NCBI RefSeq assembly: GCF_019175385.1
Contig: NC_083342.1
Location: 123,566,376 to 123,630,375, forward strand
Source: Lycium barbarum
Lineage: Eukaryota > Streptophyta > Magnoliopsida > Solanales > Solanaceae
Reading direction: 5' to 3'
Length of the DNA: 64,000 nucleotides
The position numbers and the translations under genes were made by a program. How positions within the stretch are numbered: the stretch's first letter is position 1; the number at the start of each line of letters is the position of its first letter. The notes beneath the pieces are model-generated. The model was not told the origin of the DNA, did not search any database, and was given only the letters and a program-made list of their open reading frames with translations. Positions 49,450 to 62,147 of the stretch are shown in pieces.

Positions 49450-50764
49450 TTTAGAATCTTTGAAATTGGCAACGACTTTATCGACTTATATCAAAACATC
49501 CCTAAAGTACAAGTTTACTACTACTATATGATGAAAAAGTCTTCAGAAGAAACCAAAGCCATCAAGATTCAATCAAACTCTATGTACAAAATTCAAGCTG
49601 AAATCTGGCATAAATGAAGCCACAAAAAAATTGGACCACTCAAAATTAGTTTTCCCTTGGAAAAGATAAATACAGTGATATCAGATATGTCTATAACATA
49701 ATGTGATTCACATTGTTACTTATAAAAACATAAAAACCAATGGCGTGGCTGGTTGCATGACCTGAAGATATCCTACAGTTAGTTGCTAATAAGTTCTTGG
49801 AAGGGTGCAAATAGAGAAAATGATGGCAAATTATGTGCAAGTGTAGGGAATAAATTGGTGTGGTGGAAATTACTACTTTATTGACATAAAGCTACTCAAA
49901 TTATTTTATCTTGATCTGTATTTTGAAACCAACATGGACCTATTTATTTTTTCTTGGTATGGTTGTTATCAAATATCTCTTAGAATTAATAAACAAGCGA
50001 ACATATTTTTTTTTTATTTTTTTTATAACACTACAGTTTTTTGGAAGCTAGCAAATAAATGTCCGCAAAGAGAAGACATTAGTGATAAAATGAAAAATGA
50101 GACTGAAATTTGAGACGTACGAAAAACTGGAAATTTATGTGGTATTGAAAATTTGATGTCTCCGTGGAACCCAAAGAGTCACTCAATCCTTTGCCCGAGT
50201 CATTATCAATATTGAATTGCCCCCAAACCAAACATGTCCAATTTAGAAGTACTGCACATTGAAGGTCATTTCAGTTTCCTTGTTTGTAGTTCATGTTAGA
50301 GGCCTTTCCCATTACATATACAAGTTGATAGATAAACCCCTCATTAGACCAGCTCAAATGTCCTAGAATTGTATGCCGATATACATAGATTATACACGAT
50401 ATACATAGTATCTGTGAACCATACATAGGTTGTATATCCATCTGGCTACTTTCAATTTAAGCAGTTGGGTGAGCAGTATCTATTTTTTTTTTTCTTTCTG
50501 CAGATAAATATAGCGCACAGGGCTGACGAGGACATAATTTAAATAGTAACTTGGAGAAATGCCATTTTTGCAAATGGCCCCCTTATTGGTGCAGTCCATG
50601 TTAAAGGTCAAATTGTTAAAGTACAATGAACCTTTACAACTTTTTAGAAATAAAAATCGGAGCAAATTAGATACAAGACGCTACAACAGTGGTATAAAAT
50701 TCTCACTAATAGTAGGCAGCATGTATATGTAGCTACTAATAGTATAGGTAATATTGTTATATAT

Positions 50765-50804
<40 letters not shown>

Positions 50805-51140
50805 TATGTTAAAGCTGTATTTACAACGATTGAAAATGTACATGATACTTACTACAGATAACATAAAGTAAAGATATATGCTACAAGGATCAGTGATAAA
50901 CTAGCTGATATGATCCCATTAAAGCAGTAAAAAGTACTCCTTATACGAGCTATCACATGCTTATTGGCATTGACGGAGTCAGAATTTTCACTAAGAAAAT
51001 TCAATATAAAGAAATACACACACGAAGAAACCAAGGGGATCTGACATCCGCTATATATACATAAATAACATATTTTAACTTCCTTTATAAGGTGTAATTT
51101 TTCGACGAACCCCAGCTCCGTCTATTCGTATTGGGGTGAT
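49450..51140. other. Intergenic DNA between FRO copies A and B
   Basis: The first ~400 bp is the promoter side of copy A and resembles the regions upstream of copies B and C (shared CTTCAGAAGAAACC and AAATGAAGCCAC). From 49925 the sequence matches the 3' flank of copy A. A (TA)n run lies at about 50763-50801. I see no gene. Confidence 0.7.
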
Positions 51141-54100
51141 CTAGAGATCAAAACTGTGGCTGTTGAAATGGAAGATAGCTTGATGGTCTCTTCTCTGCAA
51201 ATTCTGCCTTCTACACTCTTTAGCAACACTGGACTGAAGAGTAGGAGGACCACATACAACCACACCTATATCTACACTTCCCCAACTCTTTGCGTGCGAT
51301 CCAAATATCTCTGCAGAAAATAGAAGTTAAAACACTTTTTCAAGAAAAAAAACGAGATATATAGATCCTGTAAAGTTCAAACGTTGCCTCCGAACATACC
51401 TTGGAAATCCGGTCTTTGACCATATCGAATATTATTGACAAATCGAGCCTCTCCAAAATTCTTCTGCTCATTCTGCTGCAGGAAATCAGCTTTGTTTGAG
51501 GTGTCCTCCCTTGGTTCCTCCTTCGGTGAGGTTTTCCTTTCCCAAAGATGCCATAAAACGATCACGAGACCCCCAAATATAAGAATGCTTGCAGCCATAC
51601 ATCCAATCATTAAAAGCCCCTTGTACCACCAGTAATTTACATTGAATGGAATTATGTAGAAAATGTTCAGCAATGCTACAGTGATCACCAACCCTATTGT
51701 GGATACCATGAGATATAATCCAGACCATACAACATTTCCAGTACCAACTAAACTAGACATTCGACATCCCTTGAAGCCAGGGGAGATTGTAGTGTGCATT
51801 GCTTTAGGTGTTTTACCCTCCTCCTGAGGAAAAAAGAAGTACAATAATTAACACATATAAATAGGGTGATGATACATAAACAAAACGAAAATAGCAAAAA
51901 ACAATTACCAATGAAGGATGTGATTCCCGAGTCACGAATGTTTGAATCTCGAGATTCAATTTATCAGAGAAAAGTGGACAGATTGCCTGCATGTCAACTG
52001 TATTCAGAAGTAGAAGCTCATCCGAATTTTTAATTGCCCATACTATTAGTATATTTCTTGGCAGGCAAGGTTTGCTATCATTGATACGGTGGAGGATATC
52101 ACTCAAGATAGCTAGGAAGGGGGAAATTCCAATTCCACCTGCTACCAAAATGAGATTTTCATACCTGAGAGGAGAAACATCATCAAACCAATTAATTAGT
52201 CAATAACATAATAACTGGAAAAAAATTGTATATTCAACACATATCACTGCAGATTTACATACGTTAAGTGGTATGGTGATTCATGGCCATAAGGACCTTC
52301 AACAGAAGCTGTTATTTTTCTTTTATGCTGCAAAAGAGGCTCGTTCTCAGATTGTTCTACAGAAAGATTCAAGATGTTTCCCTTCAATTTCTCAGTCCAA
52401 TCTCCAAGAACCTTTATGAGAATCGCAACATGATGTTTCCCGTCAAGGGGACTAGAGGAGACACTAAAAGGGTGCCACTGCAGCCAGGACAACTCGCGTA
52501 TTTGTAAGAATATCCAGCCAAGGGCATTGTAATGTAAATCTACAATGTGAGGAAAGAAGCATTAGAACAACTCGAGTATTTGTAAGAATATCCAGCCAAG
52601 GGCATTGTAATGTAAATCTACAATGTGAGGAAAGAAGTATTAGAATCACTGAAAAATGAAGTGGTGAGGAAATTAAATCAGCTGAGTCAAAGATTTATGT
52701 TTACTTGCAGGTTTTGAAATAATGAGCTCAACGGTTCCACAAGGAAAGCATGTGGTTGAAAGTATGTCAACAGTCTTTCGTGACTGGAAGAATCTAAGGA
52801 ACCGGTCAAGCATGAACAGGAAGATCCCAGCACCAGTTGTCATGAAGATGAAATCACCAACATGCAAGGCTAGGAACACCACAAACACCACATACAATTG
52901 GTGTGTATAGAAGAACAATTCAAAGTTTTTTCTCCTTAGTCCAGGAAGTGAAGTTACCCACATCAGTAAACCAGCTGCAAGGCTGATAACTCCCGGAAGA
53001 TTGGCTACTCCTACGTTTTTCCAGTCGATTAGCTGCATTTTATAACATTGGAAAAGTAAGTTTCCCTTCGTTGTTTACTCTCCAATAACACAAATAAAGA
53101 TGCATTTCATGTAGTGAAGGGCCTTTAGTATATAGTACACAAATAAAAGGAATCTGTATGGACAAGAGACAAATGAAACTTTCAGTTTTCGAACTCACTT
53201 CTTCCACAAGTCGCCCTCGCATTGCCCAGCCAATCACAAAGAACAGACCATGAAGAGTAAAAAGAGCCATAGTAAGATGTCCCAGCCAAACATGATATCT
53301 AGTGGCATGTTCAAAAGGGATATCTATAGCTCGAAGAAGAACTGAACCCCGTGCAACAGGCAGAAACAAAAATGCTAGGCAGATTAACCCAATGAATCCA
53401 AAACGAAGGCCCGTTATCTCCAGCAGCACAACACTGAAAAATAATACCAACAGCAGATAATGCTGTAATTAGAAAAAGAAGATCCTGTTCTCAGAGGAGC
53501 CTTCAAGTAAACAACAATGAAATGGTTTTAAATCTGAGATAAGAACTATGTGGCTGTAAATGTATATATCATCTCGTCAGTTCGAAACCTTTTTCACATG
53601 GTTTCTTTTCAGATTTAACAGCTGCACAATTTACAAATTCAGTTGTTAAAGAAGAGAGGATATAATAACTTGCAGCAAACGAATTTAAAAAAACCTTCAG
53701 TTATATCAGTTAACTGTATTACAGAATTGGGTGGAATACCTAGTGATGCAGAAAGTTAACTCTACTGAATTCAGTTTGTTTTCATTAGAGTGGGACAGGA
53801 ATAAACATAAAAAAACTAGGATGTATTTATTACTAGTATTTCAGTAGGTCGAGTCTAAATTCTGTTTGAAGAATAGAATGAAATCATTAAACAGGCTCTG
53901 AGTCACGTTTAGCTCAAGCTTCAGTTAATTGGAATCGCCAATTACTCGAGAAGAGTTTATCAGTACTTTCCGAATTCTACTACCCAGGCACATTTCTGGA
54001 GAACTAAGAGATACCGGATAAGAAGACAACATAAGAACAAATTATACAACTGAGCCATATATGTATAATTGAAAGGATTAAGATAACTAGCTGATGATCG

Positions 54101-54988
54101 GTTTTTCAAGCCAGAATAACATGGTCTAAGCTATAAACAGCAATATGCCTAAATCAGCACAGTTAAAAGTTCAAAGCTCATTGACATCGAAAAATAACTA
54201 CACTTTATCTTCAGTTACACAGAAAAGAAAGTGCCAAAATTCAGATAATATGACCATGGTGACAGAATTACCTTTTATCTTTCATGCTGTGTACATGAAA
54301 CAAAGATAAGAGGTCAACATCCTGTATGGTGTACATAATTATAGCCCAGACTATGTACACTGAGAAGAGTATAATTCCAATCATTTCTGCAGCTGTAACA
54401 ACACCGAATGGTCCATCCACCAAAACTGGGAATGTCCATAACCTAAAATTTGGAGCTTTCGCGGTCTTCTTCCTACAACAATTAACAATTTTAGATAAGT
54501 TCATAGTTCCGCTATCTGGCTGATCATAAAGAAATCAAGCTAGCAGATAGACATACACTTGAGGTTCATCTTCACCAGAGAGAGCGAGACGAATAATTGC
54601 AAGAAACGCAATCATGAAAATTGGGAAACTGGATATCAAGAATATGCTGCCTGCAGTCCAACAGAAACTGAAACTGCTTACTAAATTTACTAATGAACTG
54701 GAAACAAAAAAATGATACAGAATCAAAGTAAGAAACTTTAAAAGTAGGGAAAAAACCTGTTGTCCCAAAAATAGTTTCTCGGGTGGCTAGAATAATTTTT
54801 TCTTGCAGTCGCTCAGTGAATTTTGTAGGCGAGAAGAAAATAAAAGTTGCCCATGCAATGAAGATCAGCCACATTATTACTTTGAGAATCAACTTTGTTA
54901 ATGATACCCAAAGTGGTATCTTATTGAGATGATCAAATTCATCTTCTTTTTTCAAAAGGAGAGGCACTTGGTCTGAGACTTTACCCAT
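51141..54988 (-). CDS. FRO: Ferric-chelate reductase, copy B
   Basis: Copy B is a tandem duplicate of copy A with the same nine-exon plan: 54988-54757, 54650-54557, 54472-54272, 53433-53199, 53032-52705, 52539-52263, 52164-51909, 51823-51400 and 51310-51141 (stop TAG), giving 738 aa. It starts [20 protein letters not shown] at the ATG at 54988; a TTG further upstream is in frame but not needed. Heme histidines ([37 protein letters not shown]), [15 protein letters not shown] and CGPP are all kept. Exon 4 is one codon longer than in copy A and exon 8 two codons shorter. The acceptor region of exon 6 is duplicated (78 bp), so two identical acceptors compete; only the one at 52539 keeps the frame. 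The differences from copy A are mostly conservative, which suggests both genes are under selection. Confidence 0.94.
52490..52645 (-). repeat. 78 bp tandem duplication over the exon 6 acceptor of FRO copy B
   Basis: The units 52490-52567 and 52568-52645 are nearly identical. Each contains the intron end (CTCACATTGTAG on the minus strand) and the first ~50 nt of exon 6. If the upstream acceptor (exon start 52617) were used, the frame would reach TAA after about 18 codons (ending LQILELF). The downstream acceptor (52539) gives the normal LQIRELSW. Confidence 0.95.
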
Positions 54989-55659
54989 TTTTGGAACCTT
55001 CAAAATTAGCCACAACTTTACTTGCTTCTATCAAAGCACCCCTAAAGTAGTTACCAATATATACACCAAAAGGCTTCAGAAGAAACCAGAAATCTGACAG
55101 AAATGAAGCCACAAAGAAATTAGACCACTCAAAAATTAGTTTCCCCTTGGAAAAGGCATATACAGTGATGGGTCTATCACATCATGTAATTCACATTGTC
55201 GCTATAATATATAAGGAAGAGTCAGTTCATTAGTAGAAAAGGGGTAGAGAAATACGAGGCTTTCTCAAAGTGCAAAATACTGAGACGTTACATCAGTATA
55301 AACAGTAGTACTATGAACTGGATTGGATTGGCTCATAAGCTGGTCAAACCAGTTTATAATCATTTTTAACTTATTTAGATGTTTGGATAAAATAAAAAAA
55401 TAATTTAAATTAAATTAAAAGTGCTTAAAATAAGCTAAAGTCAAGAAGTTGCTCAATCTCAATTTTATTTTTGGCTTAAAAGCCATTTTGATTGAACCAA
55501 CAATTTTACCCATTTATTCCTTATATTTTATGTTAATTTCAATACTATCTTTATTTTTAAAAACCCTTTAACCACTTTTATCGACACACATAACTGTTTA
55601 TTTATAAAAATAACTTTCAGCACTTAAAAGATAATTTAAGTACTTATGCTTAAAAGTTA

Positions 55660-55877
55660 CTCTCTTTGTTTTAATTTATGTGAATTTATTTCTTTATTAT
55701 TCTGTACCAAAAAGAAGAATCTCTTTCTATATTTGGAAACAATTTATCTTTATATAATGATTTATAGACGCACAAAATATATATATCTTATTTAGCACCA
55801 TAAGTTTAAAAGTCATCTTTTATTTCTTAAACTTCATGCCCAATTATAAATTCACGTAAATTAAAATAGAAAAAATA
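55660..55877. repeat. Stowaway-like (Tc1/mariner) MITE
   Basis: The left end CTCTTTGTTTTAATTTATGT is repeated inverted at the right end (ATTTACGTGAATTTATAATTG on the minus strand, after TTCTATTTTA). TA precedes the left end. The size and ends fit Stowaway MITEs. Confidence 0.5.
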
Positions 55878-56989
55878 TTTTTTTCAGCTAATCCAAACTC
55901 GCTCTATAACATTTATTCATGGACCATAGTGTTGATAATAGTACGTAGGTTTTTACCGTTGCACCAAACAAGAATGATAAGCCACAAATTTTAGAACAAA
56001 AGGGTGAGGTAACTTAAGTCACGGAGATTATGATGATCTTGATTATTTGTTTGAGAACTCTGTGCTTTTGCTAGTAAAATATGGGTGAGACGACTAACCT
56101 TCACGAAATTGATAAAGCGATTGCATGTAAAAATATAATTTTTGGTGTTGAAAAGAGCATAATACTCCCTCAAGTCTATCTTATTTGTCATGATTTATTA
56201 AAATAATTGGTTCAAAATATTTATTATTTTAAGAAATCAAAATAAAATTAATTAATTAATTTCTCACCTCTATTCTTATTTTAATAAATGTGGAGAAATA
56301 TTAATGTGATAAAAATAAAAAAAGTATTAAATATATATAAAAAAAAAAAAGGCAATGTAAACCCGATCATACAAATATTGATGCCAAGAAAAAAAACAAT
56401 CAAGAATTTGTAAAAGATTCCTACTGTCGCTCCAAAGATTAAGTTTTTTATTTTTTTAGAAAGCAAAAACTGAAAGTGTAAAGTTGATAAATGTAACATA
56501 TTATTACAGATACAATCTAAAGTAAAAGACTTTCAAACTAACGTATTTTGGTTTTTTGGCCTGTAGGTAATTAATTACTTGTTAATGACTTTACTTATCC
56601 TTCTTGCTTTCTTTGGTGGAATGAGATTCTTCAACAACTAGTCCCTACCAAACCCACAATATATTAATTATGAACCAATCACACTTCAATTTTCATTTTC
56701 CTCTATCTAAGCATGGATATATATTCGTCACTCCTTTCTTTTAATTATAATCAACATTTGCGCTATTTCTTTTTCCTCGAGTAAAGGGCGCAAATTTAAA
56801 AAATAAAAATATTTGTATGATTTTCGAGCCATCAATTCCTCGATAAGGATTGACAAGACTGATTAATTAATGTACTGCATTATGTAAATAATAAAAATCA
56901 AAATAAAGGAAAGGCTTAGATTAACCCCGTACAAAGTTGTCCATTTTTTTTTTTGCTTTACCCGTAATACCTATTTGATCTTAGGAGAC

Positions 56990-57258
56990 CAAGTGATCGT
57001 TTGGTAAAAAGTCAAAATTATCTCAGAATTATAATCTCAAAATTAATTTATCTTATTTTTTGTGATTATTTTATATCATTTAAAAGATGTCATAAAATAA
57101 TTTCGAGATAAGTGAGATAAGAAGGGATATCCCATCTTTAAGTTAGGATGCATTTTATACTTTATCTGGTATAAGGAATAAATTTATACCTCTACCAAAT
57201 ATGATATAAAAAATTAGTGCTGAAATATCTCAGCTTATACCATGCACCAAACGACCCC
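56990..57258. repeat. MITE-like element with GTCGTTTGGT ends
   Basis: The left end AGTGATCGTTTGGTAAAAAG matches the reverse complement of the right end (GGGGTCGTTTGGTGCATGG). The centre has internal inverted blocks (TATCTCA, GATAAG). The superfamily was not determined. Confidence 0.5.
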
Positions 57259-57320
57259 CAATGGTTCAAATCTTATTAGTGTATAATTTAAATATTTTGA
57301 AGAGTTACATATTTTAAAAG

Positions 57321-57749
57321 GGAATAGGGTCAAAAATACCCCTTTACTTTGGGAAAATGGCTAAAAATATTCTTTACTATGTTGGTAAAAAAAATACCTC
57401 TCCTGACATTAAAATTTCAAATATACACCTGTCTTAGCAGAAATCTCAACATAATCCGATTTTATTTTTAAACACACTTCATTTAAACCCGACCCAACTA
57501 CATAAAAAACCCATATGCTATCAACTTATTTCCAAGCACTACATCAGGAGTTACTAGGCACAGGAGCAAGTAATTCATATGAATTTTTTATTTAGTTGGA
57601 TCGGGTTTAAAAATAAAATTAGATTATGTTGAGGATTTATGTTAAGATAAGTGTATATTTAAAAAAATTTATGACGAGAAATAATATTTTTTATTCTAAT
57701 CTATAATGAAGGATATTTTTAGCCTTTTTTCCGAAGTAGAGTGAGGACC
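57321..57749. repeat. Foldback MITE-like element
   Basis: The left arm (AATGGCTAAAAATATTCTTTA, TCTCAACATAATC, AAACCCGACCCAACTA) is mirrored by the right arm (TAGTTGGATCGGGTTTAAAA, GATTATGTTGAG, GGATATTTTTAGCC). Nearly the whole element can fold on itself. Confidence 0.6.
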
Positions 57750-58139
57750 ACTTGTTTCAATTATAAAGTGAAGCATTTCCTTTTATTGCCGACGTATCGA
57801 TATTTTCCTTTGTTTTTTCTAATCTACATATTTTCCAAGAGACAATAAGGTCTAATCCAAGGTTAACGCTGGGATTTCAATCATGTCATGCTCTAATCTT
57901 CATTTAGATGTATTTGTAATGATGCAAATCATGGTTTACCAAAAATATTTTCAATGAAAAAGTCATCTTGTTGGCGTTTGATTGTCATAAAATCTTTCTA
58001 TCAAAAGGGAGAAACTAATTTCTCTCACTTATAGTAGGAACTCATTTTCCTTGATGACTATGTTTAATTTTAAGTTTTAACTTCATGTTATTTGGTTCAA
58101 TTAATACTTGCATTATTAATCTTTAATACAAAAAATTCT

Positions 58140-59529
58140 TCGCAATGCTCTCCTGGAATTACTTAGTGAAGCCGAAAGTTAACTGTATTCAACTAATCTA
58201 ACACAGTTTTAGAACCAGACAGGAATAGACATCAAAAACTACAATATAGGAGTAGTATTTATTATTTAGTTGGTTGAGCCAAAATTCTGCTTGAAAAACA
58301 GAATGAAATCATTAAACAGGCTCTGAATTCTGAAGTCATGTTTCGCTGAATCATCAGCTAATTGGAAACTTCAATTATTCGAGAAGAGTGTATCAGTACT
58401 TTCAGAATTCTACTTACCAGGCACATTCTGGAGAACTAGTATAAGAAGATAATATAAGAACAAACTTGAAAGAAAAGACAACATTTGAATTAAGGGTAAA
58501 TTGGACTGAAACCTTTTTGAATATAGTGCAATTGAGGGCCAGAAGGATGCAAAATAAGTAACTTTAGAGAAGCATATCAGGTAGTCTTTTGGAGAATGGA
58601 TAATGTTTTATATAGCCAAGCCTTACGTGTATATATAAAAGGATTAACGTAACTTAGTTCTCTGGAAAAAATGATCATTTGATAAGTCGAAATAAGATGG
58701 TTTAAACAATAGACAGCAATAGGCCTAAATGAGCAGGTTCTCAAGCTTAAACTAGCAGGTCACATGATCATGGTGACAGAATTATATAGTACCTTTTTTC
58801 TTTCATGTCTTGTACATGAAACGACGATAAGAGGTCCACATTCTGTATAGTGTACATAATTACAGCCCAGACGATGTACACTGCAAAAAGTATAATTCCA
58901 ATCATTTCTGCAGCTGTAACAACACCAAATGGTCCATCCACCAAAACTGGGAATGTCCATAAGCTGAAATTTGGACCTTTTGCATTCTTCTTCTTGCAAC
59001 TATTAAAAATTCTAGATAAGTTCAAAATTATGTACGCTATCTACCTGATCATGAACATCCACTAACTACTATCAGATAGACATACACTTGAGGTTCGTCT
59101 TCACCATTGAGAATGATACGAACAATCGCAAGAAATGCAATCATGAAAATTGGTAAATTAAACTGAACATCAAGAATGCCTGCAGTCCAATTAACAGAAA
59201 ATTGAAATTAGTTACTAATTAAGATATTGGAAACAATGATAAGTATATAGCAAAAACAATAAACTTTCAAGTTGGGAAAAAACCTGTGGAGCCAAAAATA
59301 GTTCCTTGGGTAGCTTGAATAAATTTAAATTGCTGTTCGTTGATGAATTTTATAGGCAATATGAAAATAAAAGTTGCCCATGCAATGAAGATCACCCACA
59401 TTATTACTTTGATTGTTGATGATACCAAAACAGGTATCTTCTTGATATGATCAAATTCATTGTTTTTCAAAAGAAGAGGTACTTGCCCTGAGAGTTCACC
59501 CACTTTAGAAGAGTTCACCCATTTTAGAA
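58140..59529 (-). pseudogene. Broken ferric-chelate reductase, copy C (exons 1-3 only)
   Basis: Exon 1 (about 59529-59285), exon 2 (59179-59086) and exon 3 (58993-58793) are clearly FRO. Homology to intron 3 continues to about 58140 and then stops; exons 4-9 (hemes, FAD and NADPH domains) are absent. Four defects are visible. A 19 bp tandem duplication (59492-59510, 59511-59529) puts a stop six codons after the original ATG. In the second copy the ATG has become GTG. Exon 2 has a 5 nt deletion and a compensating 5 nt insertion that scramble about ten residues. The exon 3 acceptor reads CAA instead of TAG. A functional reductase is not possible. Transcription from the retained promoter-like region is possible but unproven. 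Confidence 0.88.
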
Positions 59530-62147
59530 TCTTTAAATTACTTGACACAACTTTATTGGCCTAGCTATATCAAAGCGTCCCTGAAGCAGTTACTAATTTA
59601 TACCAAAAAACTTCAGAAGAAAACAAAGCCATCAACACTAAATCAGAGTACTGTTTACAGGATTTAAGCCGAAATCTTGAAAAAATGAAGCCATAAAAAA
59701 CTAGACTCATATCCCCACTGGGAAATGGATGATGAATACAGTGATATGTCTATCTCATTGTTAATAATCTAGGAAAAGTCAGTTCATTAGTCGAGAAGAC
59801 CTAGAGAAATACGAGGTTCTTCTCAAAATTGAAAGTACTGATACGTTACATGACTTTACTTGTTGGAAGTTCAAGAATCCCATCGAATGAGGTGGATCCA
59901 TGTTCTTAGTTTGGACTATAGAAAATAATTACTATAAAATAAGTAGTTGAATAAAGTATGTGAGAAGATTGGGAGCCCACATATAATGCACATGAATCCC
60001 TTAATAGTGTGAGGCATTTTAAAAAAAATCTCATGATAAAAAATGAACAAGATAATGCTGTGTTAAGAGTATCTGCGGACTTTTTGAGTCCATGGTCAGC
60101 TTAATTAAAAACTGATCCCATGAGTTTCTTGTCCATGCTTCACGTCACTCTTCCTTTTTCCTTTGTTTGGTCTTACGTCAGTAGTACTATAACGTCTCCT
60201 GATGGACCATAGTCTTTTTTTGGGGGGGTTATAGGAATTTCAATGTTAAATTGTTATTGTAGGTGTTGAAAAGAGAAGATACATTTATGTGGGGCGGTGA
60301 GCAGTTATACATTCTTCAAAAAGTATAATGACTGGAAGCAAATAATTTTGATCTACCTTTATTCGCTCAATAGTGACGAAATTCAAAATTTCCTAGGGAA
60401 AAAAAAAAGAGAAGAAGCAAGAATATGTAAATGGAATAAATTGGCTAGACTGATAAGCTAATAGAAAGAAAAGTTCACCCCCCCCCCCCCTCTCCGGCAA
60501 ACCCTATCTAGCATATCTCAAAAAAAATTGCCCTGCCCTGCCCTGCCCTGCCCCGCCCCATTTATGTTATCTTTCATTTCTCCTCTTTAATTTTTACTTT
60601 GTAGCATGGTATTTTTTACAGAAGATTTTTAAAATTGAATGAAGAAACAGTTCCCGAAATTGTTATAGTGCCTTCTTTATAATCGATTTTACTAGTTTTT
60701 ATTTTTTATTTTAACACAGTTTAATAGGAGTAACCACGCTAGAATTCTACTTGAAATTAACAAATTAACAAGATGCATAGCTCTAGCTTCAACTTCTTGG
60801 ATTTTGTTATTCTAATATATAATTGTTTAATCTCAAAAAGGTTCGATTAAATTTGTTAATAGTTTAAAGAATACACAAATAATTTGTTATAAGTGGAAAA
60901 TAAGTAAAAGCGATTAGTGGTGAAATAAAGTAAATATAAAGCAAGAAAACAATAAATAAGCCTGGGCTATGTGAGTTTCGGCGGAGATCCTTCTTCATTG
61001 AATTTTCGTTCAGTGGAACACTTAGTCATGAAGAACTTGTATTAAATTAGACTAAATTAAAAGAACAATTTTGCTTATAACTTGAATTGAATTGTGAAAC
61101 TATTTGTGAGATTTATATTTTTTTCGATGGCCATTATCCTGAGCTCAGGCTCCTTTCATAGTTGAAGCTATAAATCTAGCCTAATAATGGGCAATAATCT
61201 ATACTCCTTCCTCCCCGTTTACTTTTACTTGTCCGATATTTTAAAAATACATTTTTAATTTTATCCGTCAATTTAGCATATCAAGACAAGATAATTTCTT
61301 TTTTTCGCTTTTACCCATCTTATTAATTACTCACTTCAAATCATTTTCTAAACGGAAAAGGCTCATAAATGCCCCTAACCTATTGGAAAAGACTCATAAA
61401 TATCCTCCTTCCACCTTTGGATCTAAAAATATCCTTAAAGTTTATTTTTGACTCAAATATACCCTTCAAACTAACATACCAAATTTAACTGTGTTAAAAA
61501 GCCACGTGGCATTTTCTAATTGGTGCCACATTTTGATTTAAAATAATTATGTAAAACCCACCCAAGTTCTAAACCCAAACCCGTGGCTGACCCGTTCTGG
61601 AGGTACGATACACTAAACGAAAAGTGAAAAAGCTTATAACTTTATTATCTTAAGAAGCTTTAGAATATCTAGCCATGGTGGGTGATGAAAAAACAGAGCT
61701 ATATGTGGACGCTTTTTTTGAGGCTCCTCAGATGTAGCAGAGTTCTCCATTTATATCTTTAATGTGAATTTCATGAAATAAAAAAAAAAACTTTATAAAA
61801 ATTAGAATTCTCAATTCAAAGCACTTCAATTTCTCCAATTTCTTGAAATCAAAACTGGAAAAAAAAATCAAGAAAATGATGGAAACTGATGAAGGGAAGA
61901 AAACCCACAAAGGGGTAGGTGAGTGGGGTGTTGAGGAAGAAATTCACTGAAAAAGACGCATGTGAAGTATTTGATTGAGAATTTCAATTCATTAATTTGT
62001 AATGAGATTATGCTGAACTTGATTGAGATTTTTAGCATTTGTAGGACTATTATTGTGTTGCAGGTGGGGAAAGCATTTTTCAGAATGGCAATCCAATATT
62101 GTATATAATGCAATGAAGAGCGAAGATATAAAAAAAGCTAAAAAAAT
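59530..62147. other. Intergenic DNA upstream of the FRO relic
   Basis: Up to about 60300 it aligns in blocks with the upstream DNA of copies A and B. Then come a run of 13 C (60478-60490), four CCCTG units (60531-60550) and, near 61200-61600, pieces of MITE ends (TACTCCTTCCTCCCCGTTTA; AGGCTCATAAATGCCCC). I see no gene. Confidence 0.6.

Larger units (their letters stand above)
54989..58139. other. Intergenic DNA between FRO copy B and the FRO relic C
   Basis: The first ~1.2 kb shares blocks with the region upstream of relic C (for example AGTCAGTTCATTAGT, AGAAATACGAGG, GGACCATAGT). MITE-like elements follow: 55660-55877, 56990-57258 and 57321-57749. The part 56579-58075 is repeated, diverged, at 63115-63985. 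I see no gene. Confidence 0.7.

Noticed and set aside
50763..50801. (TA)n run as a promoter or origin signal
   Set aside because: Simple dinucleotide repeat in the 3' flank between FRO genes; nothing supports a function.
54989..55015. Longer N-terminus for FRO copy B from an upstream in-frame TTG
   Set aside because: The first ATG at 54988 matches the start of copy A (MGDISDQV / MGKVSDQV); TTG starts are not expected in plant nuclear genes.
58793..59548. A third functional FRO gene
   Set aside because: Start codon, one acceptor and exons 4-9 are missing.
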